Below are positions 17,766 to 27,118 of a stretch of DNA of 64,000 nt, piece by piece. The stretch lies in contig NZ_CP121662.1 in NCBI RefSeq assembly GCF_029714285.1, positions 1,116,001 through 1,180,000 on the forward strand, written 5' to 3'. The notes under the pieces were generated by a model. It was not told the origin of the DNA, ran no database searches, and saw only the letters and a program-made list of their open reading frames with translations. The DNA comes from Rhizobium sp. CB3090. Its GTDB lineage: Bacteria > Pseudomonadota > Alphaproteobacteria > Rhizobiales > Rhizobiaceae. A program made the translations under genes and the position numbers. Position 1 is the stretch's first letter; each line of letters opens with the position of its first letter.

Positions 17766-18653
17766 TTATCCCGTCCCGGAACATGACTGCGATCTCGGGA
17801 ACGGCGATTCTGGAGTCGTCTGAAGTTTGACGTGGCCCGTGACGTAAAGACCGGCACGTGGATGAACATCGGGCGGAAACGCGACATAGACGATTGCCTG
17901 GGTATCCGCGCTGACCGAAGGTCCGACAAGCCTCACCTTGCCTTGAATTGGCCGGTCATCCGGCCCGTTGATCTCGGCGCTCAATCCTTCCGAGATGCGC
18001 GGTAGGTCACGTGCCGGAACTTCTGCTTGCCATTCGATGCGCTGCTGGCGGACCAGACGGAAGAGTTCCGCACCACCCGAGACGGCGGCGCCGAGTTCGG
18101 CGGTGCGGGAGGTTATCAGGCCGTCATCGACGGCCGTGATGGTCGTCTGGGTGAGCTTGACCTTTTCGCTGCCGAGTGCAGCCTCTTCCGATGCAAGGTT
18201 TGCGATCGCGATCTGCTCGTCTTCGAGATATTCGGCGATCCTTTCATCGGAAAAGGCGCCAGACGCGCGAAACTGCTGCGCCCGGTCCGCATTGGCTTTC
18301 GCTTTCGCCAGATTTGCCTTGGCGCTCACGACAGCCGCCTCCTGCTTGCGAATGTCCGCCAGTACGCTGTCCTGGGAGAGTCGAACCAGCGTCTGTCCCT
18401 TGGTGACTACGGATCCGACGTCGACCAGCACCTCGGTGATCCGGCCGCTCGTCTCGGAGGTGATGATCGCTTCCTGCCATGGTTTCAGCCAGCCGCTTGC
18501 CGGAACGGTTTCCGCGCAATCCCGCTGCGCTGGAGAAGTCAGCGAGATGGACAGCGCTGGTGCGGCGGCCTGTTCCATCATCGGGTTGAGGAAGGTGTAA
18601 AGAAGTGCAGCCGCAACGAATACGGCGGCGAACGTCATAAGCCACTTTTTCAA
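17766..18653 (-). pseudogene. Truncated duplicate of the RND efflux adaptor
   Basis: From a TTG with AAGGG eight bases upstream, 295 residues closely match the adaptor at 12792-13871 almost without gaps (shared WLKPWQEAII.SETSG.RITEV, VTKGQT and RISEGLS.EINGPD blocks). Near residue 280 the frame shifts: the expected V(P)E.AVMFRDGIS is present one frame over and then also ends. The last quarter of the adaptor and the whole permease are missing, so this copy is unlikely to work. Its upstream region, including the GTNAAG box, is preserved because it also serves the response regulator gene. The N-terminus has an intact membrane anchor, so a truncated protein could still be made. Confidence 0.75.
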
Positions 18654-18742
18654 CGGCGCGTCCCTTGTGGGGTTTCCGACAGGGCATGACTTATTCCCGC
18701 CGCGCGGGTCATGCCACCATGCTTACCAGTAGCCGGCCGAAT

Positions 18743-18779
18743 GTTAAGTACGGTCAAGCCAGTGTAAAGTTAGGTAAAA
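18743..18779 (+). promoter_or_regulatory. GTNAAG-tetrad box, copy B (adaptor remnant / response regulator)
   Basis: GTTAAG 18743, GTCAAG 18753, GTAAAG 18764 and GTAAAA 18774 have the same 10-11-10 spacing as copy A. The box lies 90 bp upstream of the truncated adaptor and 62 bp upstream of the response regulator, which suggests autoregulation. Confidence 0.7.
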
Positions 18780-18840
18780 GTTGGTTTCGTGCGCCGGTTT
18801 ATATTGTATGGAGCACGCATACAGATGACGGGCGAAGTGA

Positions 18841-19527
18841 ATGACCAAGGTTCTTCTCATTGACGATGATGTCGAATTGACAACGCTATTGCAGGAATAT
18901 CTGGCCGAGGAAGGATATGATGTCGCGACGGACACGGACGGCCGAGTAGCCATTGCGGCGGCCGCCGGAAATACGGTTGACATCATCGTGCTCGACATCA
19001 TGATGCCCCGGATGAACGGGATCGAGGTCCTGCAACGGATCCGGAGGCTGAGCCAAATTCCTGTCCTGATGCTGACGGCAAGAGGCGATGATGTCGACCG
19101 GATATCGGGTCTGAACCTTGGTGCGGACGATTATGTACCGAAGCCCTGCTCGCCAGGCGAACTTGCGGCGAGGTTGCGGGCCATCTTGCGCCGGTCGCAC
19201 CAACCGGCAGCGGGGACATCGATCGATGCCTTGAAGGCAGGACAACTCATGATTCATCCAGCCAAACGAACCGCCGAGTGGCGTGGCAAGGCTTTGGATC
19301 TGACCGGCATGGAATTCACCTTGCTCGAAGTTCTCGCGCGCAACGCAGGCCAACTCGTGTCGAAGCAGGACATTTCGAAGCAAGCCTTTGGAAAGCCGCT
19401 TACGCCGTTCGACCGCCGCATTGACGTCCATATCAGCAGCGTTCGTCAGAAGCTGGGTCTTAGAGACGATGGCCAGCCCTGGATACGTTCCGTGCGTGGC
19501 CAGGGCTATCAGCTTCTGGTGGATTGA
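18841..19527 (+). CDS. OmpR-family response regulator (CpxR-like)
   Basis: 228 residues. The receiver domain has the acidic pocket DDD at 8-10, phosphoacceptor Asp52 (IIVLDIMMPRMNG), the conserved Thr in LTARGDD and Lys in PKP. The C-terminal winged helix (LTGMEFTLLEVLARNAGQLV then SSVRQKLG and VRGQGYQL) is of OmpR/PhoB type. The histidine kinase follows with overlap. Box B, 62 bp upstream, and identical boxes in front of the RND operon and the lipoprotein gene mark its probable regulon. CpxR-like proteins respond to envelope stress, but the signal here is not known. Confidence 0.93.
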   Translation: MTKVLLIDDDVELTTLLQEYLAEEGYDVATDTDGRVAIAAAAGNTVDIIVLDIMMPRMNGIEVLQRIRRLSQIPVLMLTARGDDVDRISGLNLGADDYVPKPCSPGELAARLRAILRRSHQPAAGTSIDALKAGQLMIHPAKRTAEWRGKALDLTGMEFTLLEVLARNAGQLVSKQDISKQAFGKPLTPFDRRIDVHISSVRQKLGLRDDGQPWIRSVRGQGYQLLVD

Positions 19528-19529
19528 CC

Positions 19530-20801
19530 ATGCCTCAACTTTTCTGGAAATTTTTCAGGGTCATCTGGCTCACACTCGCGGTATCTGTTGCCGTCATAAT
19601 CGGGATCGTCAAGTTTCTTCAGGCGGCTCCCTTCGAGCGAGAGATGGCAGAGGAGCGGCGGACGCTGGTCTTGAACCTGGCCGCGAACGTACTTGCAAAG
19701 GATGGCGAAGACGCCGCTACGCGCTTCGTGCGCACGAGCGAAGAGACGTTGCCGCTCGGGCTATCCATTTCAAAGGTCGCCGACGCTGCAGCGTGTGCGG
19801 CTAAGAGCGCCGCCGATACGAAATCCGTTGAAAGAGAGGGGGCTTGCTATCGAATTTCGGTGCCGAACCCAATGGGGTTCAGCGTCAAGGATCTTGCTCC
19901 ACTGATACCCTGGTTTACCATCCTGGTCGCCAGCACGCTGTCGGCGGGTGCGCTGGCGCGTTACCTCGTTCGTCCGGTCGTGCATCTTCGCGACGGCCTG
20001 AGCGCGCTTGCACACGGCCGCTTCGACGTTCGTATCGGCGACAAGATGGGTCGTCGCAAGGACGAGGTCACCGCCCTTGCACATGATTTCGATTCCACGG
20101 CGGCTAGATTGCAGGAGCTTCAGGAGGCGCAGCAGAGACTTTTCCACGATGTATCCCATGAACTGCGCTCACCTTTGTCTCGCCTGCAGGCCGTCGTGGG
20201 CGTTTTGCGGCAGAGCCCGGCGAAGCTTAGTGCCATGTTGGACCGCATCGACCGCGAAGTCGAGCGGCTCGATGAATTGGTGGGTGAAGTCCTGACGCTT
20301 GCCAGGTTAACGGCTCGATCCACCAGTCCGCTGAAAACGCAGACACTGGATGTTATCGAGCTCATGAACGAGATTCTCGGTGATGCAGCGTTCGAGGCGG
20401 AGGCCAAAGATGTTTCAATCACACCAGATGTTGACGGCGTCTTCCTGGCCGAAGTCGAGGGCGAACTGATCTACCGGGCGCTCGAAAACGTCCTGCGCAA
20501 CGCCGTCAAGTATACTGCTGAACATTCGCACATATCCGTCCTCTGCGAGCCCACGACCGATCTCCTCAAGATCTGCGTCACAGATCAGGGACAGGGTGTT
20601 CGGCGAGACGAACTCGAACGCATCTTCCAGCCATTTTCCCGCGGTAACGACGCGATGCCGAAAGGCGGATACGGCTTGGGCCTTGCGATCACCAGGCAGG
20701 CTATCGAGCGCCATGGAGGACGCGCATATGCTTCCCTGCCGCCGGGAGGCGGCCTGGCGATTACGCTCGAAATTCCTCGGAAGCCGGCGAAACACGCCTA
20801 A
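19530..20801 (+). CDS. Sensor histidine kinase (CpxA-like)
   Basis: 423 residues from the ATG at 19530; a TTG six bases earlier overlaps the regulator stop (TTGA) and is an alternative. The layout is an N-terminal membrane helix, a periplasmic segment with three cysteines, a second helix (WFTILVASTLSAGALARYLV), a HAMP linker, the dimerisation box FHDVSHELRSPLSRLQ with the phosphorylated His, and an ATPase domain with N (ENVLRNAVKYT), G1 (DQGQGV) and G2 (GYGLGLAI) boxes. It is the cognate kinase of the upstream regulator and probably senses an envelope or efflux-substrate signal. Confidence 0.93.
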   Translation: MPQLFWKFFRVIWLTLAVSVAVIIGIVKFLQAAPFEREMAEERRTLVLNLAANVLAKDGEDAATRFVRTSEETLPLGLSISKVADAAACAAKSAADTKSVEREGACYRISVPNPMGFSVKDLAPLIPWFTILVASTLSAGALARYLVRPVVHLRDGLSALAHGRFDVRIGDKMGRRKDEVTALAHDFDSTAARLQELQEAQQRLFHDVSHELRSPLSRLQAVVGVLRQSPAKLSAMLDRIDREVERLDELVGEVLTLARLTARSTSPLKTQTLDVIELMNEILGDAAFEAEAKDVSITPDVDGVFLAEVEGELIYRALENVLRNAVKYTAEHSHISVLCEPTTDLLKICVTDQGQGVRRDELERIFQPFSRGNDAMPKGGYGLGLAITRQAIERHGGRAYASLPPGGGLAITLEIPRKPAKHA

Positions 20802-20911
20802 CGGCCAAGCCTGATCGCAAATTGATCGATTAGTACGCACAGGCGGGGCAGCTAGATACCGTCTGTTTAGGGCTACGTAGGGATCGACTGCCCCAGGCGA
20901 CGGCCTGCAAA

Positions 20912-20948
20912 TTTTACCTAACTTTACACTGGCTTTACAGCAGTTAAC
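20912..20948 (-). promoter_or_regulatory. GTNAAG-tetrad box, copy C (in front of the lipoprotein gene)
   Basis: On the minus strand, GTTAAC at 20948, GTAAAG at 20938, GTAAAG at 20927 and GTAAAA at 20917 have the same 10-11-10 spacing as copies A and B. It lies 50 bp upstream of the start at 20998 and reads away from that gene, as copies A and B do for the adaptor genes. Confidence 0.68.
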
Positions 20949-20997
20949 GTTCGCGCTGCTAGATCTGGGTCATTACAACCACTCAGAGATCTCGCAA

Positions 20998-21843
20998 ATG
21001 GGCTTTAATTTCCAGCTACCCCAAACACACGCGCAGACAATACTCTGTCTGATACTGCTATCAACGCTTTCGGCCTGTGCAAACGTGCCGCTACAACAAA
21101 AAGGCACGCTCGGCTCCTATACGGGTATGACTACGTCCGGGGGCGCGCTGACGAAAGCGAAGCTGCGGGTAGATCCGCAGCCAGTTCTCGCTGCGAAGAC
21201 GGTGCGCATCTTGCGCACCTCCACGCAGATCGGCAACGCCAGCGCGATCCAGCCCAAAGATCTGGCGCTCGTCTCCAATGCCATCGACCGGACGCTTTGC
21301 ACCGATCTCGCCGACCGCTTCAAGATCGTCAGCTCGGACCAACCGGCGGATCTCACCGTCCATGCTACCGTCACCGACATCGTTACCACGAATAAAACGG
21401 TGGCAGCGAGCTCTACGGTGGCATCTCTCGGCGCGACTGCCGCAGCACTGCCGGTTCCTATTCCCCGAATACCGGTCGGCCTTGGGGGCCTATCGGTCGA
21501 AGCAGAAGCGCTTGCTCAGGACGGATCGCAGAAGGCGGCAATGCTCTGGTCGCGCGGCGCAAACATGCTAACGACGCCCCGATACTCCAGCGTGGGCGAT
21601 GCCTACTCCCTGTCATCTGCATTCTCCAACGACTTCAGCCGGATGCTGGTCAAGGGGAAGGACCCTTTCAAGGGAATGCCGGCGATACCGTCGATGCAAA
21701 GGATGCGAGTCTCGCTTGGCGGTGCTCCGAAATACGACGCCTGCAAGGCGTTCGGATCTGCCCCCGGCATCACGGGCGCAGTCGCCGGCCAGCTTGGCCT
21801 GCCGCCAAACTGGAGCGACAAGGGCGCCGCGGTCCGCCAATAG
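20998..21843 (+). CDS. DUF3313-like outer-membrane lipoprotein
   Basis: 281 residues with a lipoprotein signal (ILCLILLSTLSAC, acylated Cys at 27). The middle part resembles the DUF3313 family of secreted bacterial lipoproteins, whose function is not known. A GTNAAG box 50 bp upstream places it under the neighbouring CpxRA-like system together with the RND pump, which points to an envelope-stress role. A small secreted-protein gene follows 73 bp later. Confidence 0.65.
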   Translation: MGFNFQLPQTHAQTILCLILLSTLSACANVPLQQKGTLGSYTGMTTSGGALTKAKLRVDPQPVLAAKTVRILRTSTQIGNASAIQPKDLALVSNAIDRTLCTDLADRFKIVSSDQPADLTVHATVTDIVTTNKTVAASSTVASLGATAAALPVPIPRIPVGLGGLSVEAEALAQDGSQKAAMLWSRGANMLTTPRYSSVGDAYSLSSAFSNDFSRMLVKGKDPFKGMPAIPSMQRMRVSLGGAPKYDACKAFGSAPGITGAVAGQLGLPPNWSDKGAAVRQ

Positions 21844-21916
21844 CAACAGAAAATCCATATGCCGCGGCGTCGTTCGCAATGCGGTTCGAGCAAATCAAGG
21901 AAGAGAGGACATCCAC

Positions 21917-22285
21917 ATGAAGATAGATCTCACGATCGTAGCGGCAGCGGCCATAATTCTTGCTGCGGACCACGTGTTCGCCGCACAGGAGCAGGCCTAT
22001 CTGCAACCACAGAAGGCAGCCGCCATTCTCGCCGATGGCGCCCCCTGGTCGGCCGACGCGCCGAATGGCAGGTCTTTCAAACTCACCCTCAACAAGGACG
22101 GCACCGGAAGCATAAAGGGACCCATGTTGTTTTCGCTGTCTGTCAGTTGGAAGGTCAAGGGCGACACGATGTGCCTCAATAACACGATGATGTCGAAGTG
22201 CCTGCGATTCCGTGAGATCCCCGGTGGGCTACAAGGCTGGAACGGCGATGCGCCTGATTTGAAACTCACACGCCCGGCAAATTGA
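21917..22285 (+). CDS. Small secreted protein of unknown function
   Basis: 122 residues from the ATG at 21917 with GGAAGAGAGG upstream. MKIDLTIVAAAAIILAADHVFA is a Sec signal peptide. The mature part (about 100 residues) has two cysteines (TMCLNN and SKCLRF) and a FKLTLNKDGTGSIKG block that looks like a small beta-sandwich of the kind seen in periplasmic stress proteins. No family is recognised with confidence. It lies downstream of the lipoprotein gene and may be co-transcribed with it. Confidence 0.75.
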   Translation: MKIDLTIVAAAAIILAADHVFAAQEQAYLQPQKAAAILADGAPWSADAPNGRSFKLTLNKDGTGSIKGPMLFSLSVSWKVKGDTMCLNNTMMSKCLRFREIPGGLQGWNGDAPDLKLTRPAN

Positions 22286-22385
22286 TTCTGAAGTGTTGGT
22301 GCCAGCTACCCGACAAAGTCGTCGCCGCCGACAAGACGGCGACGACGAATGTGCAAATGACCAACATTCTTGCGAAGCCCAATCC

Positions 22386-23378
22386 ATGAGCAAACGGAAC
22401 CGCAACGTTACTTATTCACCGGCCGAGAACTTCGACGGGGTGCGTTTTGTGAATCCCGGACATCCGGGAACGGATCGCTCGGTGCGCGACGTTTTCCGTT
22501 GGCAGAGAGAGCGCAGAGTGCCATGGCCCAAGCGCATAGACGTTGAAACGACCGTACCGGAGCGCCGCGTTTCTGGCCTGCGCGCCACGATGGTTGGGCA
22601 CGCGACGGTACTCATTCAGGCGGCCGGCCTGAATGTCTTGACGGATCCCGTCTGGTCTGAACGGGCAGGGCCTTATGGCTGTATCGGCCGAAGTCGGACC
22701 ACCGCGCCCGGCATCACATTCGCGGATCTGCCGCCAATCGATGTGGTCCTGCTCTCCCACAATCACTATGACCACCTCGACTTGCCGACTTTGAAAAGGC
22801 TGCATGAGCGTAATGCCCCTCTTATCATCACGCCCTTGGGCAACGATGCCCTGGTCCGCCGCGTCATTCCCCAAGCCAAAATCGTGACGGGCAACTGGGG
22901 CAGCCGTTTCGACCTATCAAACAGCGTCTCCGCAGACATCGTGCCGGCCAATCACTGGTCGGCGCGTGGGCTGGGTGACCGCCGAATGGCCCTGTGGGGC
23001 GGCTTTATGTTGAGAACCCCTGCCGGCCTCGTCTACTTCGCCGGCGATACCGGATATGGCACCGGTGCGATTTTCGAGACCATGCGCGCGGCTTACGGCC
23101 GACCCGATCTGGCACTGATCCCGATTGGCGCCTATGCGCCTCGCTGGTTCATGGCGCCGCAACATGTCGACCCCGCCGAAGCCGTGTTGATCATGCGGTC
23201 GCTGGAGGCCCGCAAGGCTCTGGGCATCCACTGGGGCACCTTTCGGCTGACAGACGAGCCCTGGGACGAGCCGCCTCGATTACTTGCTCAGGCTCTGGCG
23301 TCGCACGGCATGATCCCGACTTGCTTCGAGGCCTTCCGGCCGGGGCAAGTTGTCGATGTCGATGCGGCATCAGAATAG
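22386..23378 (+). CDS. MBL-fold metallohydrolase (NAPE-PLD/UlaG-like)
   Basis: 330 residues from the ATG at 22386; the frame is open 31 codons further upstream without family similarity. The metal-binding motif LLSHNHYDHLDLPTL (HxHxDH variant with N) and the later VPANHWSARG, YFAGDTGYG and LGIHWGTF histidine and aspartate ligands follow the group related to N-acyl-phosphatidylethanolamine phospholipase D. The protein has no signal peptide. The substrate may be a phospholipid-derived ester or a lactone, but this cannot be read from sequence. Confidence 0.88.
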   Translation: MSKRNRNVTYSPAENFDGVRFVNPGHPGTDRSVRDVFRWQRERRVPWPKRIDVETTVPERRVSGLRATMVGHATVLIQAAGLNVLTDPVWSERAGPYGCIGRSRTTAPGITFADLPPIDVVLLSHNHYDHLDLPTLKRLHERNAPLIITPLGNDALVRRVIPQAKIVTGNWGSRFDLSNSVSADIVPANHWSARGLGDRRMALWGGFMLRTPAGLVYFAGDTGYGTGAIFETMRAAYGRPDLALIPIGAYAPRWFMAPQHVDPAEAVLIMRSLEARKALGIHWGTFRLTDEPWDEPPRLLAQALASHGMIPTCFEAFRPGQVVDVDAASE

Positions 23379-23464
23379 GAATCGGGAGTTTTCGCACTGG
23401 CCGATTTCGAATGGAATTCACGGGGCGCAACTTCTCTATCGTGCATCTAGGAAGGAAATCAAAT

Positions 23465-24673
23465 ATGTCAGACGCTCAAAACACGGTTCATTGGACATCC
23501 TCCAAGTTCAGCGAGACTTTGATGATGGATGCCCTGCTGAAACATATCCTCGGCCTGATGCAGTACGGCATGTCCGACCTCGGCGAGGTCTTTGAAGTCA
23601 TCGGGCAGTTGGAACCCAACAATGAAGAGTGCTGGATCAATGCGTGGAGCGCCGTAGCGCGCCGTCTGCAAAGCCGGGCCGAAGCGGCCGATCGGGACGG
23701 TAGAAGACACACTGCCTCCACGACGTACCTCCGCGCAGCGACGTACTGGCGCGCCTCCTTGATGTACTTCAGCCATCCTGAAGATTGGCGTCTCAGCGAA
23801 CATGCGTGCGCCAGTTCCAAGTGCTATGGGCGATACCTGGAGCTATCTGGATATCCTGGAAAGCATGTCGAGATCCCTTACGAAGGTACATTCCTTCCAG
23901 GACATTTCTTCAGATCTCCTGTTGCCGGAGACACCGCTCCGCTGCTCATCATCACGCCGGGTCGCGACACCTGGGCTGACGACACGTGCTGGGTCTACGA
24001 TGCCGCCATCCGGCGCGGAATACATTGCCTGGTGTATGATGGTCCAGGCCAAGGGTTCTCATTGAGGCTCAACAATCTGTATTTCCGGCCCGACTGGGAG
24101 AACGTCGTCAAACCCGTCGTCGATTTCGCGCTGGAAATCCCTGGGGTCGATCCGTCGAGGATCGGCCTTATGGGCTTGAGTTTCGGCGCCTTCCTTTCCG
24201 TACGAGCCGCAGCTTTCGAAAGACGCCTCAAGATATGTGTCGCCGACCCCGGATCCTTGAGTTGGGCAGAGGCTATTCTCAACCACTTCCCACCACCCAT
24301 TCGCCAAGTTCTCATCGGAGACGGGCCAGACGTTCTTCGAGAGGCGTTTACCTGGACTGCCCAGCACACTTCCCTCAGGTGGCTCGTCAGAGATTATGCT
24401 TGGAAACACGGTGTACGGGAGCAGGATGTGTTCAAAGCGCTCCTGGCCTATGACAACACATCCGTGGTCGAGCAGATCGAATGCGAGACACTCGTCATTG
24501 ACGGCACGGAAGAAATCGCGAGAGGCCAGGCGCAGAGGCTCTTTGATGCTCTCAAATGCCCCAAGCACTACCTATTGTTTGACGCGGATTCGACCGCACA
24601 GGCTCATTGCCAGATCGGCGCTTACTCCACGGCCTCGGCATATTTGTTCGACTGGCTTGAGGAGCGGCTTTGA
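23465..24673 (+). CDS. Alpha/beta hydrolase (2,6-dihydropseudooxynicotine hydrolase/FrsA-like)
   Basis: 402 residues from the ATG at 23465 with AGGAAGGAAATC upstream. A helical N-terminal part (about 130 residues) is followed by an alpha/beta-hydrolase core with the oxyanion segment VYDGPGQGFS and nucleophile elbow GLMGLSFGAF (GxSxG). The acid and histidine are likely in VIDGTEEI and AQAHCQIGAY. This two-part layout is that of C-C or ester hydrolases such as 2,6-dihydroxypseudooxynicotine hydrolase. It sits between two MBL-fold genes and is followed one base later by the second, so the three probably act on related substrates. Confidence 0.85.
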   Translation: MSDAQNTVHWTSSKFSETLMMDALLKHILGLMQYGMSDLGEVFEVIGQLEPNNEECWINAWSAVARRLQSRAEAADRDGRRHTASTTYLRAATYWRASLMYFSHPEDWRLSEHACASSKCYGRYLELSGYPGKHVEIPYEGTFLPGHFFRSPVAGDTAPLLIITPGRDTWADDTCWVYDAAIRRGIHCLVYDGPGQGFSLRLNNLYFRPDWENVVKPVVDFALEIPGVDPSRIGLMGLSFGAFLSVRAAAFERRLKICVADPGSLSWAEAILNHFPPPIRQVLIGDGPDVLREAFTWTAQHTSLRWLVRDYAWKHGVREQDVFKALLAYDNTSVVEQIECETLVIDGTEEIARGQAQRLFDALKCPKHYLLFDADSTAQAHCQIGAYSTASAYLFDWLEERL

Positions 24674-24674
24674 G

Positions 24675-25565
24675 ATGGCAAATGATAAGCCGCAATCGCC
24701 CTCTCTCGAAGATATCCGACGCTATATCCAGAGGTGGGGCGAGGAGCCGTTGGCGGTTCACAGGCTACGGAGTAACGTCTATTGGGCTGACGGTGCAGGC
24801 GGAAATTCCGGCATCGTGGTTGGGCGTCACGGCGTTATCGTCATCGACGCCAAGGTCTGCCCCGATGCAGGGAAAAGGCTTCTGGAGGAAGTCGCTCGGA
24901 TCACATCAAATCCCGTCACGCATGTCATCCTCACGCATGGCGATGGCGATCATGTCATGGGGCTTGCGAGGTTTCCCGCAGGCCTGACCATCATTGCTCA
25001 CGAGAAATGCAAGTCGGACATGCAGGCTGCCAACGCTACCGGCCTGATGGGCACGCTGCCTAGTGCCGCTCTGCCGAACCACACCTTCACGGCAAGTGAA
25101 TCCTTAACCCTCGAGGGTGTCCGCTTTGAACTTCTCCACTTCGGCCCGTCGCATACTGGTGGAGACGCCGTCATCTACCTCCCGGATCAGAAGGTGATTT
25201 TCTCCGGTGACATTCTCGCCTGGGGCGGCAGTCCAACTCCCACCATACATGAAGAGAAACATGGTTCGGCGATCGGCTGGCTGACCACCGTGCGGGAGAT
25301 GCTCAAGCTCCCTGCGGACACCTTCGTGACCGGGCACGGCGACGTACAGACGAAATCGGAGGTCCAGCAGAAGCTCGATCAGTTTCAGAAACAGTATGAT
25401 GAGATCAAGGCCATGATTGCGCGGGGGAAATCCCTGGATGAGGTGGAGGAGGCAATGGCCGCAGATACGACCGCGCCACCAGCGGGAGGTCTCCGGCTAC
25501 CTAGTTTCGCCTCGGTCGCTTATCATCAGCTTACGAGATTCGAGGATACGCCCCTCGAGCGGTAG
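24675..25565 (+). CDS. MBL-fold metallohydrolase
   Basis: 296 residues; the ATG lies one base after the stop of the alpha/beta hydrolase gene. The metal site is visible as THVILTHGDGDHVMGLARF (HxDxDH with G), FGPSHTGGDAVIYLP and IFSGDILAWGG, which fit the quinohemoprotein-associated and glyoxalase-II-like MBL group. A C-terminal helical segment with many charged residues follows. No export signal is seen. The substrate is unknown. Confidence 0.88.
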   Translation: MANDKPQSPSLEDIRRYIQRWGEEPLAVHRLRSNVYWADGAGGNSGIVVGRHGVIVIDAKVCPDAGKRLLEEVARITSNPVTHVILTHGDGDHVMGLARFPAGLTIIAHEKCKSDMQAANATGLMGTLPSAALPNHTFTASESLTLEGVRFELLHFGPSHTGGDAVIYLPDQKVIFSGDILAWGGSPTPTIHEEKHGSAIGWLTTVREMLKLPADTFVTGHGDVQTKSEVQQKLDQFQKQYDEIKAMIARGKSLDEVEEAMAADTTAPPAGGLRLPSFASVAYHQLTRFEDTPLER

Positions 25566-25973
25566 AGGGCCCCGCGCAAGTCGGCGCCCAACGCTTTCAT
25601 CGAGCTTATCCGCGATTGGCACTTGGAGCGCGTCCTCCTTCGCAAGGGACGCAATATGAAATTCACCCTTGTTGCAAAGCACTGTTCGACTTGGCCGCGA
25701 ATGGCTCTATGAAGCACGGTGTTTCTCGCAGACCTACGAATCCAGCATTGCCACTATAGTGCGCGACATCCGGCACGACGGCCTTGCCGAAGGATTCGCC
25801 TGCGCCCGCCGCCGCGTCGAATGCTTGCTGCAATTCCATTCGTCTGGGTGCCGGATCACGACGCGCGGCTGATGCGAAGGCAAGAGAATCTCCAGAAAAT
25901 GGGAGAACCAAAGCTAAATCCGGCTTTATGTGATGAAAAAGGAGCCGGATCTTCAGAAGCTCTCCCCTATGCC
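25566..25973. other. 408-bp stretch without a supported gene
   Basis: No frame here shows a recognisable complete protein. A short plus-strand stretch near 25655-25710 reads NMKFTLVAKHCSTWP, which faintly resembles the start of IS3-type OrfB transposases, but it ends after a few codons and no inverted repeat was found. It may be decayed insertion-sequence DNA. Confidence 0.4.
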
Positions 25974-26903
25974 TCATAAAGCCAGAACGACTTTGCCCGG
26001 AATTCGTGTTCCTGTTTCGACCGCCGCGATCGCGGATAAGGCATCGGCAAATGGTACTACAAGGCCGATAGTCGGGCGCAATGCACCCTCGCTCGCAAGC
26101 TCCGCGATTGCCGACAGGTGCTTGATCCCCATGGTCGCGAAGGCGAGCTTGTAGCGTCTGGAGAGCATCCCACGCATCATCCTGCCGGGCGTAGGATTGA
26201 TGTCGACAAAAACGCCGTCCTTCTTGAGCATCGCGAGACCTTCGCCAATGGCCAACGTCCCAAGCGTGTCGAACACGGCGTCGAATTTTCCATTCTGAGC
26301 CTGCAGTTGCTTGTCGGCGTAGGCAAATACAGGATCGACGCCGGCTGCTTTCGCACTTTCCACGGAAGCCGTGCCGCATGCGCCGCTTACTTTTACTCCA
26401 CGAGCTAGCGCCAACTGCACGGCGGACGCGCCTACAGCACCTGTACAACCGTGGATGAAAAGGCGCGATCCTTTCGAGGCTTTGGCTTTATCGAACACAG
26501 CGGCCCATGCAGTCATTACCGGAATTGGCAGGCACGCCGCCTCCTGGAACGAAAGCCGTATGGGCTTTTTCGCCACCAAATGAGAATCCAGGACGACCTC
26601 CTCCGCAAAGGCGCCGGATTCCTTGAAGTCCATCGTTCCGAAAACTTCATCACCGACACTGATGTCCCTCACATCACTGCCGACAGCGGCAACGACCCCG
26701 GCGAAATCTGTTCCCATACCTTTCGGAAACTTCCTGCTCATGAACAATTTCATAACGCCTTTGCGCAGCTTCCAATCAAAAGGATTTATTGCCGCGGCAC
26801 TTACGATGACCCGCACCTGCTTGCTCCCGAGCTGAGGCAGGTCGGCTTTGCCGATATACATCTTCTCCGGGCCGCCGTAGCGGTCATACTGTACTCTTTT
26901 CAT
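25974..26903 (-). CDS. NAD(P)-dependent zinc-free alcohol dehydrogenase/quinone oxidoreductase (MDR family)
   Basis: 309 residues from the ATG of MKRVQYDRYGGPEKM, the normal family start. It has the GroES-like N-terminal domain and the Rossmann motif SRLFIHGCTGAVGASAVQLA. The catalytic zinc cysteines are absent, so it belongs to the quinone-oxidoreductase-like group that reduces enones or quinones with NADPH. It is divergent from the PadR regulator 215 bp away and is probably controlled by it. Confidence 0.9.
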   Translation of the reverse strand: MKRVQYDRYGGPEKMYIGKADLPQLGSKQVRVIVSAAAINPFDWKLRKGVMKLFMSRKFPKGMGTDFAGVVAAVGSDVRDISVGDEVFGTMDFKESGAFAEEVVLDSHLVAKKPIRLSFQEAACLPIPVMTAWAAVFDKAKASKGSRLFIHGCTGAVGASAVQLALARGVKVSGACGTASVESAKAAGVDPVFAYADKQLQAQNGKFDAVFDTLGTLAIGEGLAMLKKDGVFVDINPTPGRMMRGMLSRRYKLAFATMGIKHLSAIAELASEGALRPTIGLVVPFADALSAIAAVETGTRIPGKVVLAL

Positions 26904-27077
26904 GTTAGATCTCGTTCTTCGGTCCGATATGGTCTTAGCTATTGTTGTGCCGCTTCCACCCGGCAGTGGCGTCCGCAAAGAAATGACGGACGCACTGCTC
27001 CATTGCTCAGACTCGTCGGAGCTGATTTACCCGCATATGCGGTTCCATCGAGTTTGAATGTGGCGCAAACGCATGTA

Positions 27078-27090
27078 TACTCCTATCAGA
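27078..27090 (+). promoter_or_regulatory. Shared 13-mer in the PadR/alcohol dehydrogenase intergenic region
   Basis: TACTCCTATCAGA lies 29 bp before padR. A copy with 12 of 13 matches lies, inverted, upstream of the aldo/keto reductase (29144-29156). ATACTC also occurs twice here, 14 bp apart (27077 and 27091). It could be an operator of the PadR protein. Confidence 0.4.
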
Positions 27091-27118
27091 ATACTCTCGC
27101 AGGAGCAATAGAGAGATT

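Noticed and set aside
25655..25720. Possible IS3-type OrfB start (NMKFTLVAKHCSTWP)
   Set aside because: The similarity covers only about 15 residues, and there are no inverted repeats or further transposase sequence.
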